A DNA stretch of 34,996 bases, taken from assembly GCA_028713155.1 (NCBI GenBank), contig JAQTPA010000014.1, forward strand, positions 1-34,996, written 5' to 3'. The notes under the pieces are model-generated. The model ran no database searches, had not been told where the DNA came from, and saw only the letters and a list, made by a program, of their open reading frames with translations. Made by a program: the position numbers and the translations under genes. Source of the stretch: Candidatus Omnitrophota bacterium (GTDB lineage Bacteria; Omnitrophota; Gorgyraeia; Gygaellales; Profunditerraquicolaceae). This document shows positions 1-8,595 of this stretch, piece by piece (positions within the stretch are counted from its first letter, which is position 1; each line of letters begins with the position of its first letter).

Positions 1-157
1 TGAATTCATTTTCGCCGTAGGGAGCGCCCAGATTATCCGCAAAAGAAAAAACCCGCGTCTCCAGGCCGTATCTGGCTAACTCCCGGGCAAAACCGCAGCA
101 CCTTATCCGGGCCCCGGATAAATTATATCCTTCGCGAGTAATAAAGATTATTTTCAT
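1..157 (-). CDS. Glycosyltransferase group 1 (GT4-like), N-terminus only
   Basis: This is the first 52 codons of a gene that runs off the left edge of the window. The ATG (157-155) overlaps the TGA of the upstream glycosyltransferase gene in an ATGA, so the two are probably translationally coupled. The visible protein begins MKIIFITREGYN, a beta-strand followed by a glycine turn. It continues with an ARI(R)-type helix and a strand ending in RVFSFAD. This is the usual beginning of GT-B fold family 4 transferases that build surface polysaccharides. The catalytic C-terminal half is not in the window, so the donor sugar cannot be judged. Its place as the most distal visible gene of the glycan operon supports the call. 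Confidence 0.6.
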   Translation of the reverse strand, partial: MKIIFITREGYNLSGARIRCCGFARELARYGLETRVFSFADNLGAPYGENEF

Positions 158-1923
158 TTTTGCCCTAGTTTGTAATTGCCCAAACTAACCGTTGGTTTTT
201 TTTTATAGATATACCAGCAAAGACCATTAGAGAATCTTAATCTATCCAATAAAACGAATTCTTTATCTGAGGAAAATAGCCGGTTAAGATTGTCGCTCCA
301 GCCGCTATATGTTTTATACAACCTAAGATTTATCATCTTGCGTTTTTCAAGCATAGCTAAAAATTTCTCCCTTTTGGGCCAAGCTAATCCATCTTCCTCA
401 TAAGAGATAAATATCAAATAATTAAAATACGGCAGATTTTCATAAAAAGAGTAATATGGCTCCAGCCAATCTGCAACATATAATTCACTATTCCAATAGT
501 ATAGCCAATAGAGGGTTTCATAGCTATTCATATGTCCGGAAGACACTATCGTGCCTATCCTGCAGTTATTCCTGCTTCCGTAATCTTTAGCTATTATCTC
601 AACTGCCTCTTTTGTCAACTTTGTTTTTCCAGAATCATAAGCAAACCGGGTACCGTAGGAAGATGATTTAACTCCGGTTAATATTCTCTTTTCCCCTATC
701 CGGATACAGTTTTGCTCCGGGCAATATAAATAGAAATAAGAAAAAACAAAATAAATAATTATAGCCGTACTAACTAACAATGATAATAATAAAGTCCTCG
801 CTTTCCTACTGTTTATATGCCAGATAGCGCAAGAAGACAATATAGCTACGGGAGGCAAAATAGGCATTAAAAAACGGTCATGCTTAATTACAAAAAAACA
901 GGAGAATAAAATAAAGGGCATAACTATCCACATTAAAAGGATAACCTTATATTTGATTTTTAGTTTCGCCAGATAAAATAAAGCCATAAAAAATGGTATT
1001 GCCAGGGGGATACTAATAGAATTAAGAAATAACGATTTTAAATGATAAAGATAAAATTTCAGGCTATAAATAGCGCCTATTTCATGATTTTCCAAAAATT
1101 TTTGGCGGCTGGCGACGTGCATATTCAATTCTTTTAAAATCAGGCCGGCTTTATTATGCCACCATAGCGACGCGATGAATAGGGAGATGAGTATAAACAA
1201 ACTTATATTAAATAAGACTTTCAATGAAGGCCGGTTATTTTTTAATATATATTTACTTAAAATCAACAGAAACGGGCAGATAAAAAACAAAACAAACTGC
1301 CCCTTTATTAATATAGCCAGGCCGGCAAAAATACCTAAAAGTATAGAATAAAAGGAATTAGCGAAATAACCTGTTCTGAGCATGAAAAAAATAGATAATG
1401 CGACCATTGCGGCTAAAGGCAAATCCAGAGAATACTGCCTTGAGCTTTCAAAAACAAGCGGATACATAGAAACCAGGAACATCGCCAACAGCCCCGCCTG
1501 TTTATTCAAGGCGTCTTTAGCGATAAAATAAGTGGAGATCATTAAAACTAGAAGAAAAACAGACATGGTAAATCTGGTTACAAATAATGAATTACCCGCG
1601 AATAAATTAAGCAGAGAAGAAATAAAATAAACCAAGTTAGGCCAGTAGATATTCGCTGCGGAAGAAAACGGGGTATTGAATAACTCCAGAAGCTGCTTAG
1701 ACTTAATAGAAAACGAAAAAACATCATTATTTATAATATGTTTAAAAATATTAAAGAATTTTAACTGATAAAAAAGATGGCAACTGACATCATCCCCGGC
1801 GATTTCCGTGCTAAACTTAAGCCAAAAGTAATTATTTATTAAATGGAATAAAATAATACCCCAGAAAATTACTAGGCAGGATAGCTTTATTTTTTCTACA
1901 AATGATTTTTCCTTAATATCCAT
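154..1923 (-). CDS. ArnT/PMT-like membrane glycosyltransferase
   Basis: This is a polytopic membrane protein of about 589 residues with roughly ten hydrophobic segments and a hydrophilic C-terminal third. The motif SRQYSLDLPLAAM in the middle of the membrane region is typical of the PMT_2/ArnT (GT39/GT83) group, which transfers sugars from polyprenyl-phosphate carriers on the outer face of the inner membrane. An acidic pair (GDD) after the first membrane span could supply the catalytic aspartate. The frame is open 43 codons further upstream, but that stretch overlaps the end of the radical SAM gene. The ATG at 1923, four bases after that gene's stop, is therefore the likely start, although no clear ribosome binding site precedes it. 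The specific donor and acceptor are unknown; a role in finishing the exported glycan is inferred from the neighbours. Confidence 0.8.
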   Translation of the reverse strand: MDIKEKSFVEKIKLSCLVIFWGIILFHLINNYFWLKFSTEIAGDDVSCHLFYQLKFFNIFKHIINNDVFSFSIKSKQLLELFNTPFSSAANIYWPNLVYFISSLLNLFAGNSLFVTRFTMSVFLLVLMISTYFIAKDALNKQAGLLAMFLVSMYPLVFESSRQYSLDLPLAAMVALSIFFMLRTGYFANSFYSILLGIFAGLAILIKGQFVLFFICPFLLILSKYILKNNRPSLKVLFNISLFILISLFIASLWWHNKAGLILKELNMHVASRQKFLENHEIGAIYSLKFYLYHLKSLFLNSISIPLAIPFFMALFYLAKLKIKYKVILLMWIVMPFILFSCFFVIKHDRFLMPILPPVAILSSCAIWHINSRKARTLLLSLLVSTAIIIYFVFSYFYLYCPEQNCIRIGEKRILTGVKSSSYGTRFAYDSGKTKLTKEAVEIIAKDYGSRNNCRIGTIVSSGHMNSYETLYWLYYWNSELYVADWLEPYYSFYENLPYFNYLIFISYEEDGLAWPKREKFLAMLEKRKMINLRLYKTYSGWSDNLNRLFSSDKEFVLLDRLRFSNGLCWYIYKKKPTVSLGNYKLGQK

Positions 1924-1927
1924 ATGG

Positions 1928-2998
1928 TTACAGTTTGCAGCAACGGCAGCATTCCGGAAACAATCCCCGGCGCAATGCTCTTCGTAAGCCAAAAATTTTA
2001 TCATTATTAAAAATCTCTTCCGGGCTTTGATTCTTAATATCGCCCAATTCATAATCGAGCAAAAACTGACAGGGCGTAACTACGCCGTCAGGACGAATAA
2101 AAAGAGAATGCCAGATAAAGAAACACTTTCTTTTAGTGTGAAATTCCCCTGCATACCAGTTTTTTATTTCCTGGCTGTTTAAATCGGGCTTAATTAGAAC
2201 AAAATTTCCGTGTTTCTTCCTAATATTAACCAATCTTTCAACCAGCTTGTTGCTGAAGCCGTCAGATGAATTATAAGAATCGGTTAGCAGGGTCCCCAGG
2301 CGCGTATTTTTAAGTTCTTGGCTAGTGATAAAATTCAGATGCTCAAATTTAACCGCATCAACTCCCAGGCCTTTAGCGATAAAAGGAATTGTTTCTAAAG
2401 TATCCAGGCCCTGGCGGGTTATGGTACAGCTTAAAATAACTTTAGTTTTCTTAGTCTTTTGAGCGCAGGTTAAACGAACGGCCTCTAAAACCTTCGCATA
2501 GCTCCCCTTTACCGAGGTTATGGCATCATGAATATTCTGCGGGCCGTAGATAGAAAAAATTACCAGATCAACCCCTAACTCAATTAACCGGTTAATCTTA
2601 ACCTCATCCAGCAAGGTGCCGTTCGTATTAACTCCACACTGAAAACCATATTTCTTGGCAACCTTTAAAATATCAAATATATCCTGCCTAAGAAAAGGCT
2701 CTCCGCCGCTAAAAAATAGAACAGGTTTTCTTTTTCCGGATATACTGCCTATAAATTTTTCAAAATCACTGACAGTAATCCCGTTAGCTGCAGAATTTAA
2801 ATTACTGCCAAAACTGCATATGCTGCATCCAAGATTACACATCGAAGTAATCAGGAAATTCAGGCTTAAGAGATTGGTTTTACGGTTATCCTGAGCAAAG
2901 GAATATAAAAGATAATCCTTGAAAGCATCCCCTATATTTCCCAATCTAAATAAATGCCGGTAAAACCGGAATTCCTTTATCCAAGATACCATGCTCAC
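1928..2998 (-). CDS. Radical SAM protein with SPASM-type C-terminus
   Basis: This protein of about 356 residues has the radical SAM cluster motif CNLGCSIC (CxxxCxxC) near residue 54. Next come the SAM-binding SGGEP, then NTNGTLL and a partial TIM-barrel pattern. The C-terminus carries the cysteine pattern PDGVVTPC, then CCRCC, resembling a SPASM or twitch region that holds extra iron-sulfur clusters. Such enzymes often modify peptides or sugars. The start may be GTG (2998) or the ATG two codons later (2992); a GGTAGGTAGGG stretch lies just upstream. It sits 5 bases after the asparagine-synthase-like gene and is followed closely by an ArnT-like gene, so it belongs to the glycan operon. It resembles the second radical SAM half of the 1152-residue fusion protein encoded upstream (same SGGxEPF, VNTN and INRLIxLGxD blocks). 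Its substrate is unknown. Confidence 0.85.
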   Translation of the reverse strand: MSMVSWIKEFRFYRHLFRLGNIGDAFKDYLLYSFAQDNRKTNLLSLNFLITSMCNLGCSICSFGSNLNSAANGITVSDFEKFIGSISGKRKPVLFFSGGEPFLRQDIFDILKVAKKYGFQCGVNTNGTLLDEVKINRLIELGVDLVIFSIYGPQNIHDAITSVKGSYAKVLEAVRLTCAQKTKKTKVILSCTITRQGLDTLETIPFIAKGLGVDAVKFEHLNFITSQELKNTRLGTLLTDSYNSSDGFSNKLVERLVNIRKKHGNFVLIKPDLNSQEIKNWYAGEFHTKRKCFFIWHSLFIRPDGVVTPCQFLLDYELGDIKNQSPEEIFNNDKIFGLRRALRRGLFPECCRCCKL

Positions 2999-3003
2999 CC
3001 TAC

Positions 3004-4893
3004 CTACCTTAAATACTGATTAAACCATAACTGAAACATAAAGATTGTCCAGATCTTCTTACGGTTATCCGCCTTATTCTCCATATGCTGGCTAAGTATA
3101 TTATTTATGTATTTATAGTCAAAAAGGCCGGCTTTTTTGATCCTCTCTTCGGCTAAAACTTCCAAAATCATATCTTTAAGCCCGCGTTTAATCCAAAAAC
3201 CCACCGGGACCCCAAAACCTTTTTTCTTCCTATTCACGATATCCGGAGGAAGAAATTTTCTCGCTGTTTGCTTAAAGATATACTTGGTTTTGAACCTCCT
3301 TAACCTTAAATTTTCCGGTAAACTAAACATAAATTCGGCCAACCGACGGTCTAAATATGGAAGGCGCACCTCTAATGCATTAATCATACTGGCCCGGTCA
3401 GCCTTTACCAGGATATCATCCTGTAAATAGGTTTTAATATCCAGGTATTGCAGTTTATCCAAGTTGTCCTGGCCTTTAAATTCTTCCAGATAGCTGCTGA
3501 GCAGTCCGTGGCAGGTATCCTGGCTAAGGTAACCGGCTAAACCGGGTAGATATAAATCTTGCCTTTCTTTATGGCTGAATGAGCCCATCCAGAAAAGATG
3601 CCGGAATTCCAGGGGCAGGTTTGCGCAAGAAATTAACTTCTTCAGTTTGAAGTCAAAACTAAAATTATGCAAAGAAACAGGCAAACTGTTAATAAGCCTA
3701 TTGATTAAATTATCCCTTAAGGCGGGCGGTATCCAATTATAGTATTTAATTATCTTATGGGCCTGATAGGTAGGGTATCCGGCGAATATTTCATCACCCC
3801 CGTCGCCGCTTAGAACCGCTTTAACTTCTCTGCGGGCTAATTTTGACAACAGGCAGGTAGGGAAAAATGAGGCGTCGGCCAGCGGTTCATCTAATAAAGA
3901 ACCGGCGCAAAGAAGAGAATCCAGCAAATCCCGGCACCCAAACGTATAATGATAATGCTGCGTTTCAAATAAACCGGATACCTTGCGGATATACCTGGAT
4001 TCATCAAAAGAATATTCCTCAAAACCCATGGAGAAAGTCTTGATTTTAGCCGGGTTGAGCATCCGGGCCAGGGCTAACAACATGCTCGAGTCAATACCCC
4101 CGCTTAAAAAAATACCTACCGGCACATCGCTGATTAGATGCCTTTCTATAGATCCCTTTAAAAGCTCGGCTAAGGCCTCCTGCGGCTGTTTCTTATCATA
4201 TTTATCCGCAAAATCCATCTTCCAATATTCAGTAATAGTTGAATCTTGATTAACGCAGTCGTAGATTAAAAAATTCGCTGCCGGTAATTTTTTAATGCCT
4301 TTGAATATAGAGCGCGGGCTGGGCACATACTCCAAAGCCAGGTATTGATCCAGGGAAACTAAATCCATTTCCCGGCTAATCCCGGGAAATTTCAATATGG
4401 ATTTAATTTCCGAAGCGAAGATAAACTCTGAGTTTATCCGGGTATAGTATAACGGTTTTATGCCGAAACGGTCGCGGCCCAGGAATAGAATACGTTTATT
4501 TTTATCCCAGATACAAAAGGCAAACATACCCTCCAGTTTTTCAATACAGGCATAACCGTATTCTTCATAAAGATGCACAATGACTTCGGTATCGCTATGC
4601 GTATAGAAAATATGCCCTTGCTTTATAAGCCTTTCTCTTAACTGGGGATAATTATAAATCTCTCCGTTGAAGACTATCCAGATAGTTTTATTTTCGTTGT
4701 GGATGGGCTGGCGGCCTCCGTCTATATCTATAATACTTAACCTGGCGGCGGCTAAAGCGATATCGCCTTCCAGCATAGTCCCTTCATCATCGGGGCCGCG
4801 ATGGCGGATTGACTTAAGCATTCCAGATAATATTTCTGATTTTAGTCGAGGGGAATTAATTTTTGCCGAGGCAAATCCGGTTATACCGCACAT
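3004..4893 (-). CDS. asnB: Asparagine synthase-like glutamine amidotransferase
   Basis: This 629-residue protein starts MCGITGF, placing the catalytic Cys2 of a class II (Ntn) glutamine amidotransferase directly after the initiator Met. The N-terminal half contains RHRGPDDEG and FNGEIYNY, both standard for glutaminase domains of AsnB. The C-terminal synthetase domain has the ATP-pyrophosphatase loop SGGIDSS at about residues 264-270, followed by LSGDGGDEIFAGY. The length equals that of AsnB and of the amidotransferases often found in exopolysaccharide loci. It lies 11 bases after the GT2 gene and directly before a radical SAM gene. It could make asparagine, but the operon context favours amidation of a sugar carboxylate or another glycan precursor. 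That last step is inference; the family assignment is firm. Confidence 0.9.
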   Translation of the reverse strand: MCGITGFASAKINSPRLKSEILSGMLKSIRHRGPDDEGTMLEGDIALAAARLSIIDIDGGRQPIHNENKTIWIVFNGEIYNYPQLRERLIKQGHIFYTHSDTEVIVHLYEEYGYACIEKLEGMFAFCIWDKNKRILFLGRDRFGIKPLYYTRINSEFIFASEIKSILKFPGISREMDLVSLDQYLALEYVPSPRSIFKGIKKLPAANFLIYDCVNQDSTITEYWKMDFADKYDKKQPQEALAELLKGSIERHLISDVPVGIFLSGGIDSSMLLALARMLNPAKIKTFSMGFEEYSFDESRYIRKVSGLFETQHYHYTFGCRDLLDSLLCAGSLLDEPLADASFFPTCLLSKLARREVKAVLSGDGGDEIFAGYPTYQAHKIIKYYNWIPPALRDNLINRLINSLPVSLHNFSFDFKLKKLISCANLPLEFRHLFWMGSFSHKERQDLYLPGLAGYLSQDTCHGLLSSYLEEFKGQDNLDKLQYLDIKTYLQDDILVKADRASMINALEVRLPYLDRRLAEFMFSLPENLRLRRFKTKYIFKQTARKFLPPDIVNRKKKGFGVPVGFWIKRGLKDMILEVLAEERIKKAGLFDYKYINNILSQHMENKADNRKKIWTIFMFQLWFNQYLR

Positions 4894-4904
4894 AATTTGA
4901 GAAT

Positions 4905-5834
4905 TTAATGCTTATCCCTGATAATATATGTTGGATTGTTGGCAGATTTATAATAAATACGGATGGTTATTTCAGCCAATAAGCCGATTAGTATTAACTG
5001 CATCCCTACCAGAACAAATAAAAAAGAAGTAAATAATAATGGGCTGATCCAGATACCCTGGAATAATATTTTCCTTACTATAACTATAATGCCGGCTAGC
5101 ATACCCAGAGATAGGAAAAACACTCCTATCCCGCCGAAGAAATAAATGGGTTTAGTTGCATAGCCTTCAAAGAACCTGACGGTTACTAAATCCAGGCTTA
5201 CTTTAAAGAGCCGCGACCACCCATAATGGCTCTTACCGGAAGGCCTGGAATTATGCCTGACTTCAACTTCGGCTATGGAAGCGCCGTTGATTGCGGCATA
5301 TAAAGGCAGCAGCCGGTGCATCTCGCCATATAACCTGATATTCGAAAATACCTCTTTTTTATAAGCTTTCAGGGCGCAGCCAAGGTCGTGAATGCGGGTC
5401 TTAAATAGAAAGGAAATCAGGCTATTAGCGATAAACGAAGGAAGCTTCTTGTTCAAAAAGGGATCTTTTCTCTGCCTACGCCAGCCGCTGACTACATCGT
5501 AACCCTCCTCTATCTTGGATAATAACTTAGGTATATCCGCGGGATCATTCTGCATATCCGCATCCATAAAGACCAGGATATCCCCTTGAGCATTATCTAT
5601 GCCGGCTTGAACGGCCAGAGTCTGGCCGAAATTCCGGCTTAAACTTATTATTTTTAATCTATTATTCGAATTAGCCAATTCTCTTAAAACACCGTAACTG
5701 GCGTCTTTGCTGCAATCATCTATGTAGATAATTTCATATTCTTTATTTAACTTGCTCAAAATTTCTATAAGCCGGGAATTAATAGGCGTTAAGTTTTTTT
5801 CTTCGTTATATACGGGGACAATAACCGATATCAT
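4905..5834 (-). CDS. GT2 polyprenyl-phosphate glycosyltransferase (GtrB/ArnC-like)
   Basis: This 309-residue protein has an N-terminal GT-A domain starting SVIVPVYNEEKNL. It carries DDCSKD and the metal-binding DADMQNDP motifs, and the SRPSGKSHYG segment that precedes the membrane region in DPM1/GtrB/ArnC enzymes. Two hydrophobic segments follow near residues 230-253 and 265-288. Family members load a sugar from a nucleotide donor onto undecaprenyl phosphate at the cytoplasmic face. That product is the donor used by ArnT-like enzymes, two of which are encoded in this window, so a functional pairing is plausible. The ATG at 5834 is preceded by GGAGGG with good spacing, and the gene starts 12 bases after the GT4 stop. 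Confidence 0.88.
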   Translation of the reverse strand: MISVIVPVYNEEKNLTPINSRLIEILSKLNKEYEIIYIDDCSKDASYGVLRELANSNNRLKIISLSRNFGQTLAVQAGIDNAQGDILVFMDADMQNDPADIPKLLSKIEEGYDVVSGWRRQRKDPFLNKKLPSFIANSLISFLFKTRIHDLGCALKAYKKEVFSNIRLYGEMHRLLPLYAAINGASIAEVEVRHNSRPSGKSHYGWSRLFKVSLDLVTVRFFEGYATKPIYFFGGIGVFFLSLGMLAGIIVIVRKILFQGIWISPLLFTSFLFVLVGMQLILIGLLAEITIRIYYKSANNPTYIIRDKH

Positions 5835-5846
5835 CTTAACCCTCCG

Positions 5847-7016
5847 CTAAAGGTTTAAAGCCTTCTTATAGGCTTTTAAAATCTCTCCTGCTGCGTGCGG
5901 CCAATTATATTTGTCTTCGGCGCGGCGCCTGCTGATTAAACCCATCTTCTCCCTTAATTTATCGTCCTTGAGCAAAGAAATGATCCCCTCGGCCAAAGCT
6001 ATGTGATTACCCGGTTTTACTAATAAGCCTGCGCCGCCAGCCATATTCCGTATTTCACCTACCAGAGAAGCCACAATCGGCTTGCCGGAGGCCAAATATT
6101 CAGCAACCTTCAGGGGGCTTTTACAGATAGTTATCGCATTATCTTCAAAAGGAGCTACGCAGATATCGGCAGCCGCTATATATTCGGGGATAAATTCATA
6201 GGCTATTGAATCGGTAAATACTACCCGCTCCTTTACTCCCCGCTGTCTGACTAATTCTCTCAGCTGGCTCAACATATAACCTTTACCGATAATCAGGAAA
6301 CGGGCTTCGGGATAATGGTGCAGTACAATATTAGCCGCCTCCAGCAGGATCTGAGTGTACTGGCCGCTGTGCAGTTGGCCGATATACATAATTAAAGGCT
6401 TACCGTCTAAGCCGCATTCTTCCCTTATCCTTTTACCGGAAATATGCGGGCCAAATTTTTTTAGGTCCGCCCCTACGGGAACGTGGAAAATACGGTCTCT
6501 TGCTACGCCTGAATCCAGACAGATTTGTCCCAGTTTACAGCTGGAGACTGAGATCGTATCCACTAATTTTGGAATATACGTTTCTAAAAGCCGAATAAAC
6601 CAGCCAAAAATAAACGAATGAATGGACTTCTTATTGGAATGCTGCCAGATCTTCTCCTCCCAATCATCCCAATCATAATGTATAGGCTTATTTAAATACC
6701 AACTACAAAGAAGCGCGGGGATAGATATATAGTGGAAATATTTCTGAAAATGGATGATATCCGCCCATCGGGAAGCCTTTTTTATCTTCAGGAGATTACT
6801 GAACAGGTTATTGACTCCGACCCTTCTGCTCAAAGTAATTATTTCTACCCCCTCTAAATCCATACGCCTCTTCTCTTTATTTGCCCCTAAAGGACAATAA
6901 GCTAATTTAACCTGATGCCCGTTATCCCTGAACTCCTGGGCCAGGCTGACAATCCTGATCGTCCAAGGCTCGGCATAAGAAAAGATATCATGAGGATGAA
7001 GCATCAATATCTTCAA
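5847..7016 (-). CDS. GT4 family glycosyltransferase
   Basis: This 389-residue protein has the GT-B fold layout of family 4. The N-terminal Rossmann domain begins KILMLHPHD, a middle block reads IMYIGQLHSGQYT, and the donor-binding region holds the block KSPLKVAEYLASGKPIVAS with the EX7E-like arrangement starting at PFEDN. It probably adds one sugar to a lipid-linked glycan in the cytoplasm. The start is TTG at 7016, chosen because a strong GGAGGA lies six bases before it and because the next Met is internal to the first strand. The stop of the 40-residue membrane peptide gene lies three bases upstream, so the two are tightly linked. The donor sugar cannot be deduced from sequence alone. Confidence 0.88.
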   Translation of the reverse strand: MKILMLHPHDIFSYAEPWTIRIVSLAQEFRDNGHQVKLAYCPLGANKEKRRMDLEGVEIITLSRRVGVNNLFSNLLKIKKASRWADIIHFQKYFHYISIPALLCSWYLNKPIHYDWDDWEEKIWQHSNKKSIHSFIFGWFIRLLETYIPKLVDTISVSSCKLGQICLDSGVARDRIFHVPVGADLKKFGPHISGKRIREECGLDGKPLIMYIGQLHSGQYTQILLEAANIVLHHYPEARFLIIGKGYMLSQLRELVRQRGVKERVVFTDSIAYEFIPEYIAAADICVAPFEDNAITICKSPLKVAEYLASGKPIVASLVGEIRNMAGGAGLLVKPGNHIALAEGIISLLKDDKLREKMGLISRRRAEDKYNWPHAAGEILKAYKKALNL

Positions 7017-7019
7017 AAT

Positions 7020-7142
7020 CTATCCTCCGGGAAAGAGAGTCCAGCCGCGCAACCCTTTTAAGATAATATGGTAAAATTCAATTAAGATGGAAAACATAGC
7101 GATCATTAAAAATATTATTTTACTTCTTAGGCCCCTTTTCAT
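7020..7142 (-). CDS. 40-residue single-span membrane peptide, unrecognised
   Basis: This is a short reading frame of 40 codons plus TAG. Its ATG (7142-7140) overlaps the TGA of the upstream radical SAM gene as ATGA, and its stop ends three bases before the TTG of the GT4 gene. The peptide begins with a basic stretch (MKRGLRSK). It then has a hydrophobic helix of about 18 residues (IIFLMIAMFSILIEF) and a short polar, glycine-rich tail ending LFPGG. The exact overlap, the lack of other coding in this gap, and the fact that the GT4 ribosome binding site lies in its last codons argue that it is a translated gene. I do not recognise a family. It could anchor or regulate the neighbouring radical SAM enzyme or transferases at the membrane. 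That role is speculation. Confidence 0.55.
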   Translation of the reverse strand: MKRGLRSKIIFLMIAMFSILIEFYHIILKGLRGWTLFPGG

Positions 7143-8593
7143 TGTCTAACCTTGGGATTTAATACCGGTTTATTTACGATTGCCCTGTTAAGCTTAAGGT
7201 CATTTACTATCCCTACCAGCTTTGCTACTCTCTTATTCCTGGCCTGGCGGTCAAGGCCGTTAGAATCGGTAAAAAGCATGGGGTCAGTCCCTTCCTGCCA
7301 GTAAACTCCGTAGTTATCTTTATTTACCCCCACTTCGGCTGCGGGGAACAGAGTAAATCCCGAAATATTAGTTATTTCATCGATATAGTCTTTATTTTTA
7401 AGCACAAAATCAATCGTTTGATTAAAATCTTCCTCGGTCTCCCCGGGGAAACCTACGATGATATTGATATTAGTACAGATGCCGGATTGGTGGGTGTTCC
7501 GGATTACCTCCGAAGCTTCCTGGGCAGTATAAGCTTTGCCCATTTTCTTAAGTATCCTGTCCGAACCGCTCTCTACTCCATAAATAAGGGTATGGCAACC
7601 GGCCTGGTTTAATTTAGAAAATAAAGAAAACTCCATATCTTTTCTTATAATGGCGTAACTAACCCATTCAAATTTTAACTTAGATTCGATTATTAAATCC
7701 GAGATGCCGGAAAGCTGCTCCAGATTGCCGTTACAGATAAGATCGATAAACTCAAAAGCCCTGGTATTATTTTTTAGCATATGGTAGTTAATTTCTTCCA
7801 TAATCTGGCTCGGCGCCCTAAACCTATACTTAGGCCACATAATATGGTCTATACAATAAGTGCAACGCCTGATACACCCCCGGCTTAATAATAAAGGTAG
7901 CGGCTTATAGTCAAAACCCTGATTATATTCTCTTAGCCTAAACCCGGAAAAATCCGGAAAAGGGATTTGATTCAAATCCTGAATCGCTTCAGGAAGGAGA
8001 GGTTTAATTTTACCCAGGTCCTTAGCTAAAAGTATTCCCGGAGAACTGGTAATTTTGGCGTTATTATAGTAAGCCCTTAGAATACTTAGAAGCGTATTTT
8101 CTCCCTCTCCGATAACATAAATATCGGCAAAGGTAGGAATAACTAAATCGCGGGGATGTTTAAAAAAAGTGCCCGGTCCGCCGAAAATTATAAGCCTGCC
8201 GGGATCCCTTCGCTTGATCTTCTCGGCTATCTTGTTAGCCAGGTATATACTGATAAGATTTACCGAAAAACCGATGGCCTTGGTTCTAGTCGAAAGAAGG
8301 TCCTCTACAAACCCATCCAGCTCCCTGGTAAAATTTTTGGATATGTTTTCGGCAATCTGCTCCTGGAAAAATGAATTAACACAATCCACTCCCCAGAAGC
8401 GTTTTAAACCCTGCCTGGCTTTATTGAACAGCCTTAAGCTCAAATCATAGACATCAACCCGAAAACCTCGATGCCTTAAAAAGCTTGACAAATAAGCGAC
8501 TCCGATATGGGGCATCATGGTAAAAACCGGCGGAGTTATCACCAAAAGTATATCGGCGTCTTGAATAATGTTACGTTCTGCGTTATCTTGCAT
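7139..8593 (-). CDS. B12-binding-type radical SAM protein
   Basis: This 484-residue protein has an N-terminal cobalamin-binding-like Rossmann domain (ADILLVITPPV, then HIGVAYLSSFLRHRG, later FGGPGTFF and IGEGE). A radical SAM domain follows, with the cluster motif SRGCIRRCTYC (Cys240, Cys244, Cys247). Blocks typical of the Elp3/MiaB-like barrel follow: YGVESGSDRILKKMGK and NIIVGFPGETEEDF. Members of this class often perform methylation or rearrangement on unactivated carbons of lipids, antibiotics or sugars. The canonical DxHxxG cobalamin-binding motif is not obvious, so B12 may not be bound. It starts only two bases after the stop of the double radical SAM gene and its stop overlaps the next small gene. 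It is therefore likely co-translated with both. Confidence 0.87.
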   Translation of the reverse strand: MQDNAERNIIQDADILLVITPPVFTMMPHIGVAYLSSFLRHRGFRVDVYDLSLRLFNKARQGLKRFWGVDCVNSFFQEQIAENISKNFTRELDGFVEDLLSTRTKAIGFSVNLISIYLANKIAEKIKRRDPGRLIIFGGPGTFFKHPRDLVIPTFADIYVIGEGENTLLSILRAYYNNAKITSSPGILLAKDLGKIKPLLPEAIQDLNQIPFPDFSGFRLREYNQGFDYKPLPLLLSRGCIRRCTYCIDHIMWPKYRFRAPSQIMEEINYHMLKNNTRAFEFIDLICNGNLEQLSGISDLIIESKLKFEWVSYAIIRKDMEFSLFSKLNQAGCHTLIYGVESGSDRILKKMGKAYTAQEASEVIRNTHQSGICTNINIIVGFPGETEEDFNQTIDFVLKNKDYIDEITNISGFTLFPAAEVGVNKDNYGVYWQEGTDPMLFTDSNGLDRQARNKRVAKLVGIVNDLKLNRAIVNKPVLNPKVRQ

Positions 8594-8595
8594 AT

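Noticed and set aside
1924-2052. An N-terminal extension of the first ArnT-like gene by 43 codons
   Set aside because: It lies over the SPASM end of the radical SAM gene in another frame and reads as non-membrane, cysteine-rich sequence unlike the family start.
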